Below, piece by piece: positions 16,677-25,637 of a DNA stretch of 64,000 bases. Origin of the DNA: JAZPYZ01 sp045544455 (GTDB lineage Bacteria; Bacillota; Clostridia; Oscillospirales; Acutalibacteraceae); the NCBI GenBank assembly GCA_045544455.1, contig JAZPYZ010000023.1:1-64000 (forward strand). The letters are read 5' to 3'. Each line of letters begins with the position of its first letter. The stretch's first letter is position 1. The notes under the pieces are model-generated. The model was given only the letters and a program-made list of their open reading frames with translations, did no database searches and was not told the origin of the DNA. Both the position numbers and the translations under genes were made by a program.

Positions 16677-19600
16677 TTAGTGAGGCAACGATTGGAAATA
16701 GTCTTGAATGCCGGCGGCCACCGCCGTGGTAAACTCCTCTCGATACGAGGTAGATACCAGTTTTTCAAAATCCCGTTGGGTGGTAACGAACCCACACTCC
16801 AACAACAAGGTCGGGCATTCGGTCGCGGTACGCGTCATGTATAGCGTGTTCCAGGTGACCGGCACCGACCGGTTGCCAAGACCGTGTTTTTTCTCTACCT
16901 CCGAGATCCGGCTATAGATCTTGTTCGACGGCAGATACGAATATTCGTTGAAATAGTGTGTCGAAGCCCCGGACGGTGTACTGGACTGCACCCCGTCCAT
17001 GTGGACGCTGATCAACAGATCCGGACTTTGGGAACGCGTCATCTGGATGCGTTCTTGCATAGTAAGCGAAACGTCGCTCGTGCGAGTCATCAACACCGTC
17101 GCGCCCTTAGCTTCCAGTTTTTCCTTAAGCAACAAACTATATTCCAAATTCATGGTTTTTTCGTACAGATTGGGATCCAACGTATACGAGCCGGACGGTT
17201 TATCGCCGGTCGAACCACCGTGTCCCGGATCCAGCATAACGGTCACACCTTGTAGTGGCATCTCTTCGGTGTTACCGGACAGATCGGCGGGTTGTAAGAA
17301 ACGGAAATACAACGAACCGCCTTCGTCCCAGGTGGCGGCGTATCCGTAAAACCCACCCACGTGGCGCAACGTCAATCGCAAAATATAGGTGTTGTCGGCC
17401 GATCCTTTGATCCACTGAGCACCCGAGAACAACGCGCTGCCGGACACGTCCGGTGTAGCGGGTTGATCCGGGGTGTAGTAAAACGTGATATCGACATATT
17501 CCCCGGTAAATCCATGGCCTGCCAACGAATATTGCGGTTGGGCGGCGTTGCCGGTGTAATACGTTTGCGGTTTAATCTGCAGATTAAACGGTACGCGCCA
17601 AGCGGCATCGAGTTGGATGGTGGTATACCGTGCAGATACCGCCGCTTGTACCGATGAGAAGGTGTTGGCGCACACGTTGCTTTGCGCTTCTTGCAACGTC
17701 ACGGCATCGGTGTAAACCCGGCGGCCGGAACCGAACAGATAATACGAGTGTCCCGACGAAGTGTCGGTGACGGTCTTGACGTACACGTCGGTCGTCCCGT
17801 ACGGCAGATACGCATTAGTCGGGCGGGAATAGTCATCGGTCGTATCGCCGTTAAAGGTTTCGGCATAATCCTCGGCAATCATATAAATTTGACCACTGGT
17901 GAGCACCGTGCCACCAACGTTCGGACTGATATACGATACCGCACCGGCAGATGGAACGGTGATCTGTACCGACGGATCGCGTTCGGCCGCGATGGTAATC
18001 GCACCACCCGTTTTGGTATCGCTCATCCCGGCATAGGTTGCGTAAAACGTGACCGCACCCAATGATTGGGTTTTGCCGATCAAGCCGGCCGGCACGGTAT
18101 AGGTACCGGTATATTTACAATAATCGGATTCTTGACTGTCGAGGTTATCGTCCACCTGTTCACCGGACACCGCCATCGTAATTTGGGTGCCGTTTAGAGT
18201 GGCATACAACACCGTGCTTTGACGCGCCATCGCACTGATGACCAGTTCCGAATTGCCGGGTACTGTCAGGTTGTTCGACGGAGTGAAACTTTTGATGATG
18301 ACCGGATCATAGGTGACGGTATAGGTCACGGTTTTGCCTTTATGCGAAAAGGTGAATTTGTTAGCCCCTTTGCTCAGATCGTACGACACGCTGAAATATC
18401 CTTTTGTCGTGAGCAATACCTCGGCACCGTTGATCGTAAGCGGGAAATTTCGATCGGCCGAACCTTGGAACGAAACCGTGCTTTCGGTGGTGGTGAAGGT
18501 GGTTTTCGGTTGGTTGGTGACGTTGAGTTCGGTGTAAATGAACTGGGTATCCAACGTCCCGTCATACGCCCCTAATACCGCTTTGGTGCTGCCGGTCGTA
18601 TCGTTGGCCAATGCCGTATATGAACGGAACGCGCTACCGTTCCACATGGTGGCTTCCTGACAACATAATAACTGCTTGGCGATTTGATCATGCGAACCCC
18701 AGCCGCGCAGGTTACTGCCGATCTGGTCGGCGGCATGCGATACGTATAACGGCAAATTCCATTCGGCGCAACGCGCGTTCCACCAATCCAACACGGTGGT
18801 AAACGGTGCCGTCGGGTGGACGGTGGACGAATCGGCTTTTACCATCACGAAATCGAACCAGTTGCCGGATAACCACGCATAGGTATCGGCAAACCCATCG
18901 GTCAAATCCTCATAAATCATATCGGTATCCGATCCGCGGGAATCGATATACCCGTGTGCCCACACCGACGAGGATAACAGACCGATATACCAATCGTGGT
19001 TATGGTCGCGCAACGCGCGAACGGCGGATTCGACCATCGCGCCGGTCGCTTGTTTCATCGCGGTTTGATCCCCCTCGGTTTCCAACGGATAGCCGTAACC
19101 GGTGAGCATCCATCCATCACACGAGGGATATAACGGTTTCAGTTCTTCGATAGCTTTCGTCAATGTATCCGTATCGGCCGCGTCGGTCGGATCGTTCCCC
19201 TCCTCACGCGTGACGCCGAAATCAAACACCAAATATGTATACAATTCCTGTTCTTTTGCTTGGGCTAACGCATAGGCAATCGGATCGAACGAAGCGTCAT
19301 CCGACACCGTTTGACGTTCCCACACGGTAGACGGATACACCGCCTGTTCGCCGGTTTGCACCGGCAAAATCAGCGTGTTAAAACCCCATTCGACGATTTG
19401 CGCGATGGCCTCATCGATCTGTTGCTGAACCGTTGTCGCCGTATCCGATGCCGCCGTTAAATAATCGACACCGGCCGTCAACCAAGCGGCTTTCATCTCG
19501 TCGGGACGGCGGAAGTTGCCGGGGGTGCGTTCCGACATCGGTTGTAACGTGGTGGTTGTGGTAGTCGGGGCGGTCGACGACGTATCATCGGTCGACAACC

Positions 19601-19733
19601 CATCTTGGTGGACAGGTTGTCCACCGCGGCCCAAAACCCAAATAGCCGCGACCGCCGCACCCGCTACGCATAAAACGAGTACACCGATCAAAATCCATAG
19701 CCACGCTCGATTAGGTTTTCCGTGTCTTGCCAT
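16677..19733 (-). CDS. secreted glycosidase-like/N-acetylmuramoyl-L-alanine amidase
   Basis: 1,018 residues. A membrane anchor (~residues 9-34) and a Thr-rich linker precede a GHL10/DUF187-like TIM barrel (~80-420). Ig-like modules and an SH3-like segment follow, then a C-terminal Amidase_3 domain (~835-1015). The amidase zinc ligands are visible: His in MLDPGHGG, Glu in MNLEYSLLL, His in SVHMDG and the catalytic Glu in LLLECGFVTT. It should cleave the MurNAc-L-Ala bond outside the cell, as in CwlD/LytC enzymes. The ATG at 19733 has AAGGAG 6 nt upstream. The gene lies 14 bp after a second GHL10 protein, so both act together on the wall or spore cortex; that last point is inference. Confidence 0.88.
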   Translation of the reverse strand: MARHGKPNRAWLWILIGVLVLCVAGAAVAAIWVLGRGGQPVHQDGLSTDDTSSTAPTTTTTTLQPMSERTPGNFRRPDEMKAAWLTAGVDYLTAASDTATTVQQQIDEAIAQIVEWGFNTLILPVQTGEQAVYPSTVWERQTVSDDASFDPIAYALAQAKEQELYTYLVFDFGVTREEGNDPTDAADTDTLTKAIEELKPLYPSCDGWMLTGYGYPLETEGDQTAMKQATGAMVESAVRALRDHNHDWYIGLLSSSVWAHGYIDSRGSDTDMIYEDLTDGFADTYAWLSGNWFDFVMVKADSSTVHPTAPFTTVLDWWNARCAEWNLPLYVSHAADQIGSNLRGWGSHDQIAKQLLCCQEATMWNGSAFRSYTALANDTTGSTKAVLGAYDGTLDTQFIYTELNVTNQPKTTFTTTESTVSFQGSADRNFPLTINGAEVLLTTKGYFSVSYDLSKGANKFTFSHKGKTVTYTVTYDPVIIKSFTPSNNLTVPGNSELVISAMARQSTVLYATLNGTQITMAVSGEQVDDNLDSQESDYCKYTGTYTVPAGLIGKTQSLGAVTFYATYAGMSDTKTGGAITIAAERDPSVQITVPSAGAVSYISPNVGGTVLTSGQIYMIAEDYAETFNGDTTDDYSRPTNAYLPYGTTDVYVKTVTDTSSGHSYYLFGSGRRVYTDAVTLQEAQSNVCANTFSSVQAAVSARYTTIQLDAAWRVPFNLQIKPQTYYTGNAAQPQYSLAGHGFTGEYVDITFYYTPDQPATPDVSGSALFSGAQWIKGSADNTYILRLTLRHVGGFYGYAATWDEGGSLYFRFLQPADLSGNTEEMPLQGVTVMLDPGHGGSTGDKPSGSYTLDPNLYEKTMNLEYSLLLKEKLEAKGATVLMTRTSDVSLTMQERIQMTRSQSPDLLISVHMDGVQSSTPSGASTHYFNEYSYLPSNKIYSRISEVEKKHGLGNRSVPVTWNTLYMTRTATECPTLLLECGFVTTQRDFEKLVSTSYREEFTTAVAAGIQDYFQSLPH

Positions 19734-19747
19734 AACGATCTCCTTTT

Positions 19748-20974
19748 TCAATCCTGTGTCAATAACATCTCTTGCAAATGTTGCAGTTCCCGTTGCGCTA
19801 TCTGCGCATCAAACGTCGTATCGCGCGTGGCGTTTGCCGTCAACTGCGCATATCGAAATAACATAAAACCGCCGATCGACCGGTCTTCACGCAGATACGC
19901 GACCGATCTTGCCATAACGTCGTCATGCGTGTTCCATTCCGCCTCGCCGCTGCCGGCAAACGCATCGGTAGTAGTGCCGGTTTTATATAGCGCCAATCCC
20001 ACGTACAACGATACCGACGGATCACGAGTATATCCACTCCACGTGTCGACCAACTCATCGAACGGCATGGTTTGGTTATCAAATCCATAGTAAATTTGCG
20101 GACACATATAATCGACGTAACCGCCCTTGGCCATCCACTCCAGGGTATCCGCATACAGGCGATCGCGATTTTTACCGGCATCGCTCGACGGACTGATGCC
20201 GAACACGCGACCGGATTGTTGATGCACGATGGCGTATACCGACCGCACAAAGGCACTCACGTGTGAGCGACGCCAATCCCCGACCGTGCCGGTTCCGCCG
20301 GCCTGCCGATAGGATTCATAAGCTGCTTGTTCAAAATCCGCCGGTACGGTTTCTTCCAACGCGTCAAGCGGATAAAAATAATCATCGAATTGTAACCCGT
20401 CCACGTCATACGCCATCACTTCGCGTACACCGTTTAAAATCACCGCTTGCGCTTCCAGCGAGGTGGGTATGTAATAATATCGGCCATTGTCCTCAAACGT
20501 GTCGTCGCTGACTGCATACGCCGTATCCGATCCAATGCGGTACGGATTGATCCACGCATGCAGTTGCAACCCGTTTTGATGTGCCGCTTGAATGGCATAC
20601 GCCAACGGATCGAACCCGGCAGCCATCAAATCCGCTACTGCGGCGGCCGGTTGAAATATATCCGAATCGTAATACGCATCGCTGCTGGCGCGAACGTGGA
20701 AGATCACCGTGTTAAGGCCGAAATCCGCCACACGTTTCATGGCGGTATCCAACGCCGTTTTTGCCTGATCTGCCGTTTTGTTTTCCAGCAGGTCGGTGAT
20801 GTCGTTAAACGAAAACCACACCGCGCGCATTTCAGAAAAATCGGCCGGTCGATCCTGCGTGGTTGAGGTAGTCGGGGTTGTCGGCACACCGGTTGGTGTG
20901 TCCCACTTGGATTGGCAACCGATACACCCTCCTAAACAGGCGCACAAAATCGCCGCTATGATCCGTCGTTTCAT
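19748..20974 (-). CDS. GHL10/DUF187-family lipoprotein, glycosidase-like
   Basis: 408 residues: a lipoprotein signal peptide with the Cys in CACLGGC, then one TIM-barrel domain of the GHL10 (formerly DUF187) family, starting EMRAVWFSFND and including VIFHVRASSDAYY, HAWINPYRI, DGLQFDDYFYP and CPQIYYGFDN. The family is predicted to hydrolyse glycans, and some members are anchored at the cell surface near wall enzymes. The domain resembles the N-terminal one of the next gene, so the pair probably arose by duplication plus gain of an amidase. AAGGAGG precedes the ATG. Confidence 0.88.
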   Translation of the reverse strand: MKRRIIAAILCACLGGCIGCQSKWDTPTGVPTTPTTSTTQDRPADFSEMRAVWFSFNDITDLLENKTADQAKTALDTAMKRVADFGLNTVIFHVRASSDAYYDSDIFQPAAAVADLMAAGFDPLAYAIQAAHQNGLQLHAWINPYRIGSDTAYAVSDDTFEDNGRYYYIPTSLEAQAVILNGVREVMAYDVDGLQFDDYFYPLDALEETVPADFEQAAYESYRQAGGTGTVGDWRRSHVSAFVRSVYAIVHQQSGRVFGISPSSDAGKNRDRLYADTLEWMAKGGYVDYMCPQIYYGFDNQTMPFDELVDTWSGYTRDPSVSLYVGLALYKTGTTTDAFAGSGEAEWNTHDDVMARSVAYLREDRSIGGFMLFRYAQLTANATRDTTFDAQIAQRELQHLQEMLLTQD

Positions 20975-21015
20975 TGTGCGCCCTCCTTGAATATCGCGAT
21001 TCACCATTATCCTTC

Positions 21016-21044
21016 ATTTTATCCGTTTTGTCTATAAAGGTCAA
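21016..21044 (-). promoter_or_regulatory. promoter of the GHL10-amidase operon
   Basis: Minus strand: TTGACC (21039-21044), 17 bp, TAAAAT (21016-21021), about 40 bp before the ATG. Confidence 0.75.
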
Positions 21045-21076
21045 CCTTTTTTGCAAAATACAAAACGTCCGTCCCC

Positions 21077-21105
21077 TTGACACCGCTTGGCAAACCGCCT
21101 ATGAT
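21077..21105 (+). promoter_or_regulatory. promoter of the DUF1294 gene
   Basis: TTGACA (21077-21082), 17 bp, TATGAT (21100-21105); divergent from the preceding promoter. Confidence 0.85.
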
Positions 21106-21133
21106 AAAAGCAGAACGAAACGAGGTGTTTGTC

Positions 21134-21418
21134 ATGCCGCCAATCGGCCAATTCATCGGTGTATATATGGTTACGGTATCGATCATCGCCGTGGTGCTGA
21201 CGATCCTCGATAAGCATCGCGCGAGACGTCACCAATGGCGCGTGCCGGAATCCACGTTGCTGGGCGTATCGGCCTTGGGCGGCAGTATCGCCATGCTAAT
21301 CACTATGCGGTTGATCCGACACAAAACCGCTAAGCCGAAATTCACCGTCGGGATCCCGTTGATCATCGCGGGACAAATGGTCGCCATCATCGGCGTATGG
21401 TATCTGCTATATCGATAA
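21134..21418 (+). CDS. DUF1294 small membrane protein
   Basis: 94 residues with three predicted membrane helices. It carries the DUF1294 signature DKHRARRHQWRVPE followed by a Gly-rich helix (LLGVSALGGSIAML). The function of this family is unknown. GAGGTG lies 10 nt before the ATG, and the promoter/start spacing rules out the 19 extra upstream codons. Monocistronic. Confidence 0.85.
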   Translation: MPPIGQFIGVYMVTVSIIAVVLTILDKHRARRHQWRVPESTLLGVSALGGSIAMLITMRLIRHKTAKPKFTVGIPLIIAGQMVAIIGVWYLLYR

Positions 21419-21455
21419 ACAAACAGCCGATTCTTATGAATCGGCTGTTTGTTTA
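21416..21455. terminator. bidirectional terminator between convergent genes
   Basis: A perfect 18-bp stem, TAAACAAACAGCCGATTC, around a TTAT loop. It serves both DUF1294 (+) and tspO (-). Confidence 0.92.
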
Positions 21456-21466
21456 TGCGTTTGATA

Positions 21467-21937
21467 TCATCGGTTGAGCCAATACACACTAAAATTGAGT
21501 ACGCCGGCGAACGTAACCCATGCGAGATACGGCAGTTGCAGCAAACCGGCAATGGGACGGATGCGGTAGAACCGATACACCATAATGATAATGAACACCC
21601 ACAACAACACCAACCAAATAAAGGAAATCAAAAACGCCCGTTTGTTGAAAAACAGGATCGGCCAAAAGAAATTGACCACCAGTTGCAGATAATAAATCGC
21701 GCGTGCAGCACTTTTGTTGCCGGTTGGCGATTCCATAACCAAATGCGCCGACACCCCCATCAGCGCGAACAAGATCGTCCACACAATTGGAAATAAAATC
21801 GGCGGCGGTGCAAACGGCGGTTTGACGATCGCTTCGTAGACACCCATGCTGTCTCTGGTGATAAAAGCCGATAACCCACCGACCGCCAACGGAATCGCTA
21901 TGTGTATGATCCAGGATTTCCAGTTTACTTTTTGCAT
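21467..21937 (-). CDS. tspO: TspO/MBR family protein
   Basis: 156 residues with five membrane helices and the family landmarks KPPFAPPPILFPIVWTILFALMG near residue 40 and FFWPILFF near 90. The tail reads YLAWVTFAGVLNFSVYWLN. TspO proteins bind tetrapyrroles and act in stress responses or porphyrin handling. I start at the ATG with GAGGGG 9 nt upstream; the GTG three codons earlier is adjacent to that site. Confidence 0.92.
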   Translation of the reverse strand: MQKVNWKSWIIHIAIPLAVGGLSAFITRDSMGVYEAIVKPPFAPPPILFPIVWTILFALMGVSAHLVMESPTGNKSAARAIYYLQLVVNFFWPILFFNKRAFLISFIWLVLLWVFIIIMVYRFYRIRPIAGLLQLPYLAWVTFAGVLNFSVYWLNR

Positions 21938-22004
21938 CGTTGTCACCCCTCAATCCCTATTGTATGAGTGGCGTATTCGATTTATACGAAAAATGACGGC
22001 GCGG

Positions 22005-22033
22005 TTGCTTTTTAAGACGGCAAATGGTATACT
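22005..22033 (+). promoter_or_regulatory. promoter of ispD-folC
   Basis: TTGCTT (22005-22010), 17 bp, TATACT (22028-22033), 38 bp before ispD. Confidence 0.7.
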
Positions 22034-22070
22034 GATGGCAATAAGACCGAATCGAAAACGAGGTGTTGGT

Positions 22071-22787
22071 ATGATTATCGGAGCGATACTCGCCGGCGGA
22101 CAAGGCAGTCGATTAGGGGGCGATACTCCCAAACAATTCTTGCCACTCGGCGGCAAGCCGGTCATGTGTCATGCGCTTGACCGTATGGCGGCCTGCGACC
22201 GGATCGACGCGATAGTAGTCGCGGTATCGGACGATCGCATCGCGTATACAAACCAACTGTTGACTTCGCGTTCGTATACCGTACCGATCATCGTGATCGC
22301 CGGTGGACACGACCGGACCGAAACCTTGTTGCATATCCTAAACGAGATCGATACGCGGTTCGGCACCGAGGAAGATCACATTTTGGTGTCGCACGATGCC
22401 GCGCGCCCGTTTATCAATCAACGGATCTTGCACGATAACATTGAAGCCGCCCAACGCTATGGCGCTTGCGGAACCGCCATAGCGGCGGTAGATTCCATGA
22501 TCGAAACGGATGACGGCATCACCATCCGCCGTATGCCGGATCGGGCGCGGTTTTACCGGATGCAAACACCACAAAGCTTTAACGTGGCACGTCTGAAAGC
22601 GTGCTTTGCGCAATTAAGCGAGACGCAACGCAACGCGTTGACCGACGGATGCAACGTGTGTGTATTAGCCGGTCAGCCGGTGGCGATCGTGCGCGGTTCG
22701 GACTATAACTTGAAAATCACCACACCGGCCGATTGGCGGTTGGCGCAGTTGATCGCGGATGGAGGTCTCGCAGATGATGACCTATAA
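22071..22787 (+). CDS. ispD: 2-C-methyl-D-erythritol 4-phosphate cytidylyltransferase
   Basis: 238 residues. The N-terminal nucleotide-binding loop ILAGGQGSRLGGDTPKQFLPL, the central VSHDAARPFI and the C-terminal NLKITTPADW are the IspD signatures. It makes CDP-methylerythritol in the non-mevalonate isoprenoid pathway. Neither ispF nor other pathway genes are adjacent. The stop overlaps the folC start by 14 bp, so folC is translationally coupled. Confidence 0.92.
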   Translation: MIIGAILAGGQGSRLGGDTPKQFLPLGGKPVMCHALDRMAACDRIDAIVVAVSDDRIAYTNQLLTSRSYTVPIIVIAGGHDRTETLLHILNEIDTRFGTEEDHILVSHDAARPFINQRILHDNIEAAQRYGACGTAIAAVDSMIETDDGITIRRMPDRARFYRMQTPQSFNVARLKACFAQLSETQRNALTDGCNVCVLAGQPVAIVRGSDYNLKITTPADWRLAQLIADGGLADDDL

Positions 22788-24036
22788 CCAAGCGGTCGCC
22801 TGTATCGAGCAGCGCCAAGCGCGCGGCATGACGTTTGGGACCGATCGGTTGCGCGGTGTGTTGGATCGTGCCGGTTGGCATCCGGACCACACACGGTTTA
22901 TCCACGTGGCCGGTACCAACGGCAAAGGATCGGTGTGTCGGATGACCGCCTCGATCATCCAAGCGGCCGGCTATCGAGCCGGACTGTTTACTTCGCCGTC
23001 GACCGGAGATAGATTGGACGATATCTCGATCAACCAAACCTCCATCTCGCCGGCCGCATTTGCCGCTTGTATCGATCGATTGACCGCTAACGAACATACC
23101 GATGATCCGTTATCCTATTTTGAGATGTTGACCGGCGCGGCGTTGTTATGGTTGACCGAACACGCCGACGTGACGGTGATCGAATGTGGACTCGGCGGCA
23201 CACACGATGCCACCAACGTGATTCCCCCACCGATCGCGGCGGTAATCACGGCAATATCGGCCGATCATACCGATCTGTTGGGAGATAGTATCGAACAAAT
23301 CGCCGCACATAAATGCGGTATCTGCAAACCGCCTTGTGCGGTGATCACCTCCCCCACACAAGATACCCACGCACTCGAAACCATTCTGCGATACGCGGCC
23401 GAACACGGATTGACCGTACACATACCGGCCTCGGTAACCGTCCGGGAACAAACAGCGCGCGTGCTGACCTTTTCGGCCGGCGGCACAACCTATCGGTTGC
23501 CGGTAGGCGGCCGTTTTCAAGCCGACAACGCGATGCTCGCGATACAAGCTGTCCAAGCGTTAAACGCGGCAGGTATGACTATCGACGATGCGGCTATAGT
23601 GGACGGATTGGCCAACACCACTTTTCCCTGTCGGCAGGAATGGTTGAGCGAACGGCCGGTTCGGTTGATGGATGGCGGCCACAATCCGCAAGGAATAGCG
23701 GCATTAACAGACAGTTTGTGCGCGTGGCAGATTGCACCGGTCACGGCGGTGATCGGGATGTTAGCGGATAAAGACGTCGACGCGGCGGTGGCGTTGCTCG
23801 CACCGCATATCGAAACCGCCGTGTGTTGCACCCCACCCAATCCCCGCGCCTTGAACGCGACCGCCTTGGCCGAATTGTTCCGCCAAGCCGGTGTTAACGC
23901 GACGGCGATACCCGATCCGGTGGACGCGTGGCGGTATGCCGAAACCGTCGCCGGCGACAAGCCGTTGTTGGTGGCCGGTTCGTTTTATCTGTGCGCGGCC
24001 ATTCGACCGTATTGGTATAAAACTGATGAAAAATAA
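22774..24036 (+). CDS. folC: folylpolyglutamate synthase
   Basis: 420 residues, a Mur-ligase-type enzyme. The P-loop HVAGTNGKGSV is near residue 47, GLFTSPS soon after, the magnesium/carbamate-Lys region is TLLGDSIEQIAAHKCGI-like, and the C-terminal domain contains DGGHNPQG. It adds glutamates to folates. Two ATGs stand in tandem (22774, 22777), with GGAGG 8 nt before the first. Whether it also has dihydrofolate synthase activity cannot be decided. Confidence 0.93.
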   Translation: MMTYNQAVACIEQRQARGMTFGTDRLRGVLDRAGWHPDHTRFIHVAGTNGKGSVCRMTASIIQAAGYRAGLFTSPSTGDRLDDISINQTSISPAAFAACIDRLTANEHTDDPLSYFEMLTGAALLWLTEHADVTVIECGLGGTHDATNVIPPPIAAVITAISADHTDLLGDSIEQIAAHKCGICKPPCAVITSPTQDTHALETILRYAAEHGLTVHIPASVTVREQTARVLTFSAGGTTYRLPVGGRFQADNAMLAIQAVQALNAAGMTIDDAAIVDGLANTTFPCRQEWLSERPVRLMDGGHNPQGIAALTDSLCAWQIAPVTAVIGMLADKDVDAAVALLAPHIETAVCCTPPNPRALNATALAELFRQAGVNATAIPDPVDAWRYAETVAGDKPLLVAGSFYLCAAIRPYWYKTDEK

Positions 24037-24038
24037 GA

Positions 24039-24067
24039 AAAGCCGCTGTCGGTCGACGGCGGCTTTT
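24039..24067 (+). terminator. terminator of ispD-folC
   Basis: A strong stem AAAGCCGCTGTC/GACGGCGGCTTT with loop GGTC and a trailing TTTT. Confidence 0.85.
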
Positions 24068-24085
24068 TCATGCAATTTATCGGAC

Positions 24086-24117
24086 AAGCATCTATCCTTA
24101 TGGATAGGTGCTTTTTA
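24086..24117 (+). terminator. second terminator-like hairpin before spoIIAA
   Basis: A 12-bp stem AAGCATCTATCC/GGATAGGTGCTT with loop TTAT and TTTTTATTT after it. It lies only 19 bp beyond the folC terminator and 33 bp before the spoIIAA ATG. It could reinforce insulation or attenuate spoIIA transcription. Confidence 0.7.
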
Positions 24118-24150
24118 TTTAGTTATGTAACGGAAGGTGTGAAACAACAA

Positions 24151-24483
24151 ATGGTATTTCGAGCAGAAAACCGCGACAACAAACTGACCGTGTATCTGTC
24201 GGGCGAACTGGATCATCACGGGGCCGGCAAACTGCGTGACGAGGTGGACATGGTGATCGAACGGGCCAAACCGAAAGAGTTGGTATTGGATTTTGCCGAC
24301 ATCAATTTCATGGACAGTTCGGGAATCGGGTTTGTGATGGGACGGTATCGGTTGATGGTGTCGATGGGCGGTACCGTAAAAGTGACCGGTTTGTCCGATC
24401 GAATGGAACGTGTGATGAAACTGGCAGGGTTAGACCGGTTACACATTTTACCCGAACACAAAAAAGGAGTGACGAAACGATGA
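24151..24483 (+). CDS. spoIIAA: anti-sigma-F factor antagonist SpoIIAA
   Basis: 110 residues, a STAS domain. LSGELDHHGAGKLR and FMDSSGIGFVMGRY match SpoIIAA; the Ser in DSSG is the residue phosphorylated by SpoIIAB and dephosphorylated by SpoIIE. It releases sigma-F in the forespore. The ATG is chosen because the protein then begins at the first strand as in homologues; a GTG four codons upstream is too close to GGAAGG. First gene of the spoIIA operon; its TGA overlaps spoIIAB as ATGA. No clear sigma-H promoter was seen. Confidence 0.93.
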   Translation: MVFRAENRDNKLTVYLSGELDHHGAGKLRDEVDMVIERAKPKELVLDFADINFMDSSGIGFVMGRYRLMVSMGGTVKVTGLSDRMERVMKLAGLDRLHILPEHKKGVTKR

Positions 24484-24929
24484 AACCTATCAACGAAATG
24501 AAATTGACCGTCCCCAGCCGGTCGGCCAATGAGGGCTATGCCAGAACGGCGGTCGCGGCGTTTGTGTCGCAACTCGATCCGGCGGTGGACGAACTGGCCG
24601 ATCTGCGCACCGCGGTATCCGAAGCGGTGACCAACTGCATCGTTCACGCGTACCCCAACGAGATCGGTAACATTTTTATTCAGGTGCGGTTGTTCCAAAA
24701 CGGGCGCGTGCAGGTAAAGATCCGCGACAAAGGATGCGGCATTTCGAACATATCTCAAGCCATGGAACCCCTGTTTACGACCGGCGGTGAAGACCGGTCC
24801 GGACTGGGATTTTCGGTGATGGAGAGTTTTACCGATAAGTTAAAAGTGCGGTCAAAAGAAGGACGCGGCACCACCGTCACGATGGACAAGTTCATCGAAC
24901 TGCGGGATCGGCAGGCGAGAATCGATTGA
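24480..24929 (+). CDS. spoIIAB: anti-sigma-F factor / serine kinase SpoIIAB
   Basis: 149 residues with a GHKL ATPase fold: N-box SEAVTNCIVHAY (~residue 45), G1 RDKGCGISNI (~81) and G2 SGLGFSVMES. It binds and inhibits sigma-F and phosphorylates SpoIIAA. The start overlaps the previous stop (ATGA) and the stop overlaps the sigF start (TTGA), so the three genes are translated as a coupled set. Confidence 0.95.
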   Translation: MKPINEMKLTVPSRSANEGYARTAVAAFVSQLDPAVDELADLRTAVSEAVTNCIVHAYPNEIGNIFIQVRLFQNGRVQVKIRDKGCGISNISQAMEPLFTTGGEDRSGLGFSVMESFTDKLKVRSKEGRGTTVTMDKFIELRDRQARID

Positions 24930-25588
24930 TTGCCAGGCAAGACCGTATTTGCGATAATCTCGGATTGGTGCACGCGTGTGCCAGACGGTTTATCGGGCGA
25001 GGGATCGAATACGACGATCTGTTTCAGGCCGGATGTGTCGGATTGATCAAAGCGACCGATGGATTTGATGAATCGCGCGGATGGCAATTCTCCACCTATG
25101 CGGTACCGGTGATCTTAGGGGAAATGCGCCGGTTGTTCCGCGATGGCGGTACCGTTAAAGTGAGCCGATCGCTCAAAGAACTGTCGATGAAAGCCACCCG
25201 CGTGCGTGAACAGTTTATGACGAGTGAAGGACGCGAACCGTCGATTGGAGAATTGGCATCGTTGTTACAAGTCGAGCCGGAAGAGGCCGCCCAAGCCATC
25301 ACCGCGGCGATGCCGCCGTTGTCGTTGACACACAGTGAAGACGGCGAACATGCCGACGGACAGATCGATCTGCCGGTCGAGGCGCCGGACGGTAAACTGA
25401 CCGATCGGTTGGCGCTGATGCAGGTGTTGACCGAACTGGAACCGCGCGACCGCGCCTTGTTGACGATGCGGTATTTTCAACGGCATACGCAAGCCAACAC
25501 CGCCAACAAACTCGGTATGACGCAGGTACAGGTGTCCCGGCGGGAACGGTATTTGCTTCAACTGCTGCGACGAAAACTGACCGGATAA
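24926..25588 (+). CDS. sigF: RNA polymerase sigma-F factor
   Basis: 220 residues. Region 2 contains YDDLFQAGCVGLIKA and GWQFSTYAVPVILGEMRRLFRDGGTVKVSR, typical of SigF/SigG; region 4 ends with GMTQVQVSRRERYLLQLLRR. The position after spoIIAB identifies it as forespore sigma-F. The start is a TTG overlapping the spoIIAB TGA. It is shorter at the N-terminus than B. subtilis SigF, beginning directly at the first region-2 helix, so an earlier start inside spoIIAB cannot be fully excluded. Confidence 0.93.
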   Translation: MIARQDRICDNLGLVHACARRFIGRGIEYDDLFQAGCVGLIKATDGFDESRGWQFSTYAVPVILGEMRRLFRDGGTVKVSRSLKELSMKATRVREQFMTSEGREPSIGELASLLQVEPEEAAQAITAAMPPLSLTHSEDGEHADGQIDLPVEAPDGKLTDRLALMQVLTELEPRDRALLTMRYFQRHTQANTANKLGMTQVQVSRRERYLLQLLRRKLTG

Positions 25589-25592
25589 AGAC

Positions 25593-25626
25593 AAAACGCT
25601 TGTGACGAAATCGTCACAAGCGTTTT
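25593..25626. terminator. bidirectional terminator after sigF
   Basis: A 16-bp perfect stem AAAACGCTTGTGACGA with an AA loop and flanking A/T runs. It lies between sigF (+) and the convergent small membrane-protein gene (-). Confidence 0.9.
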
Positions 25627-25637
25627 TCGCGTTACAA

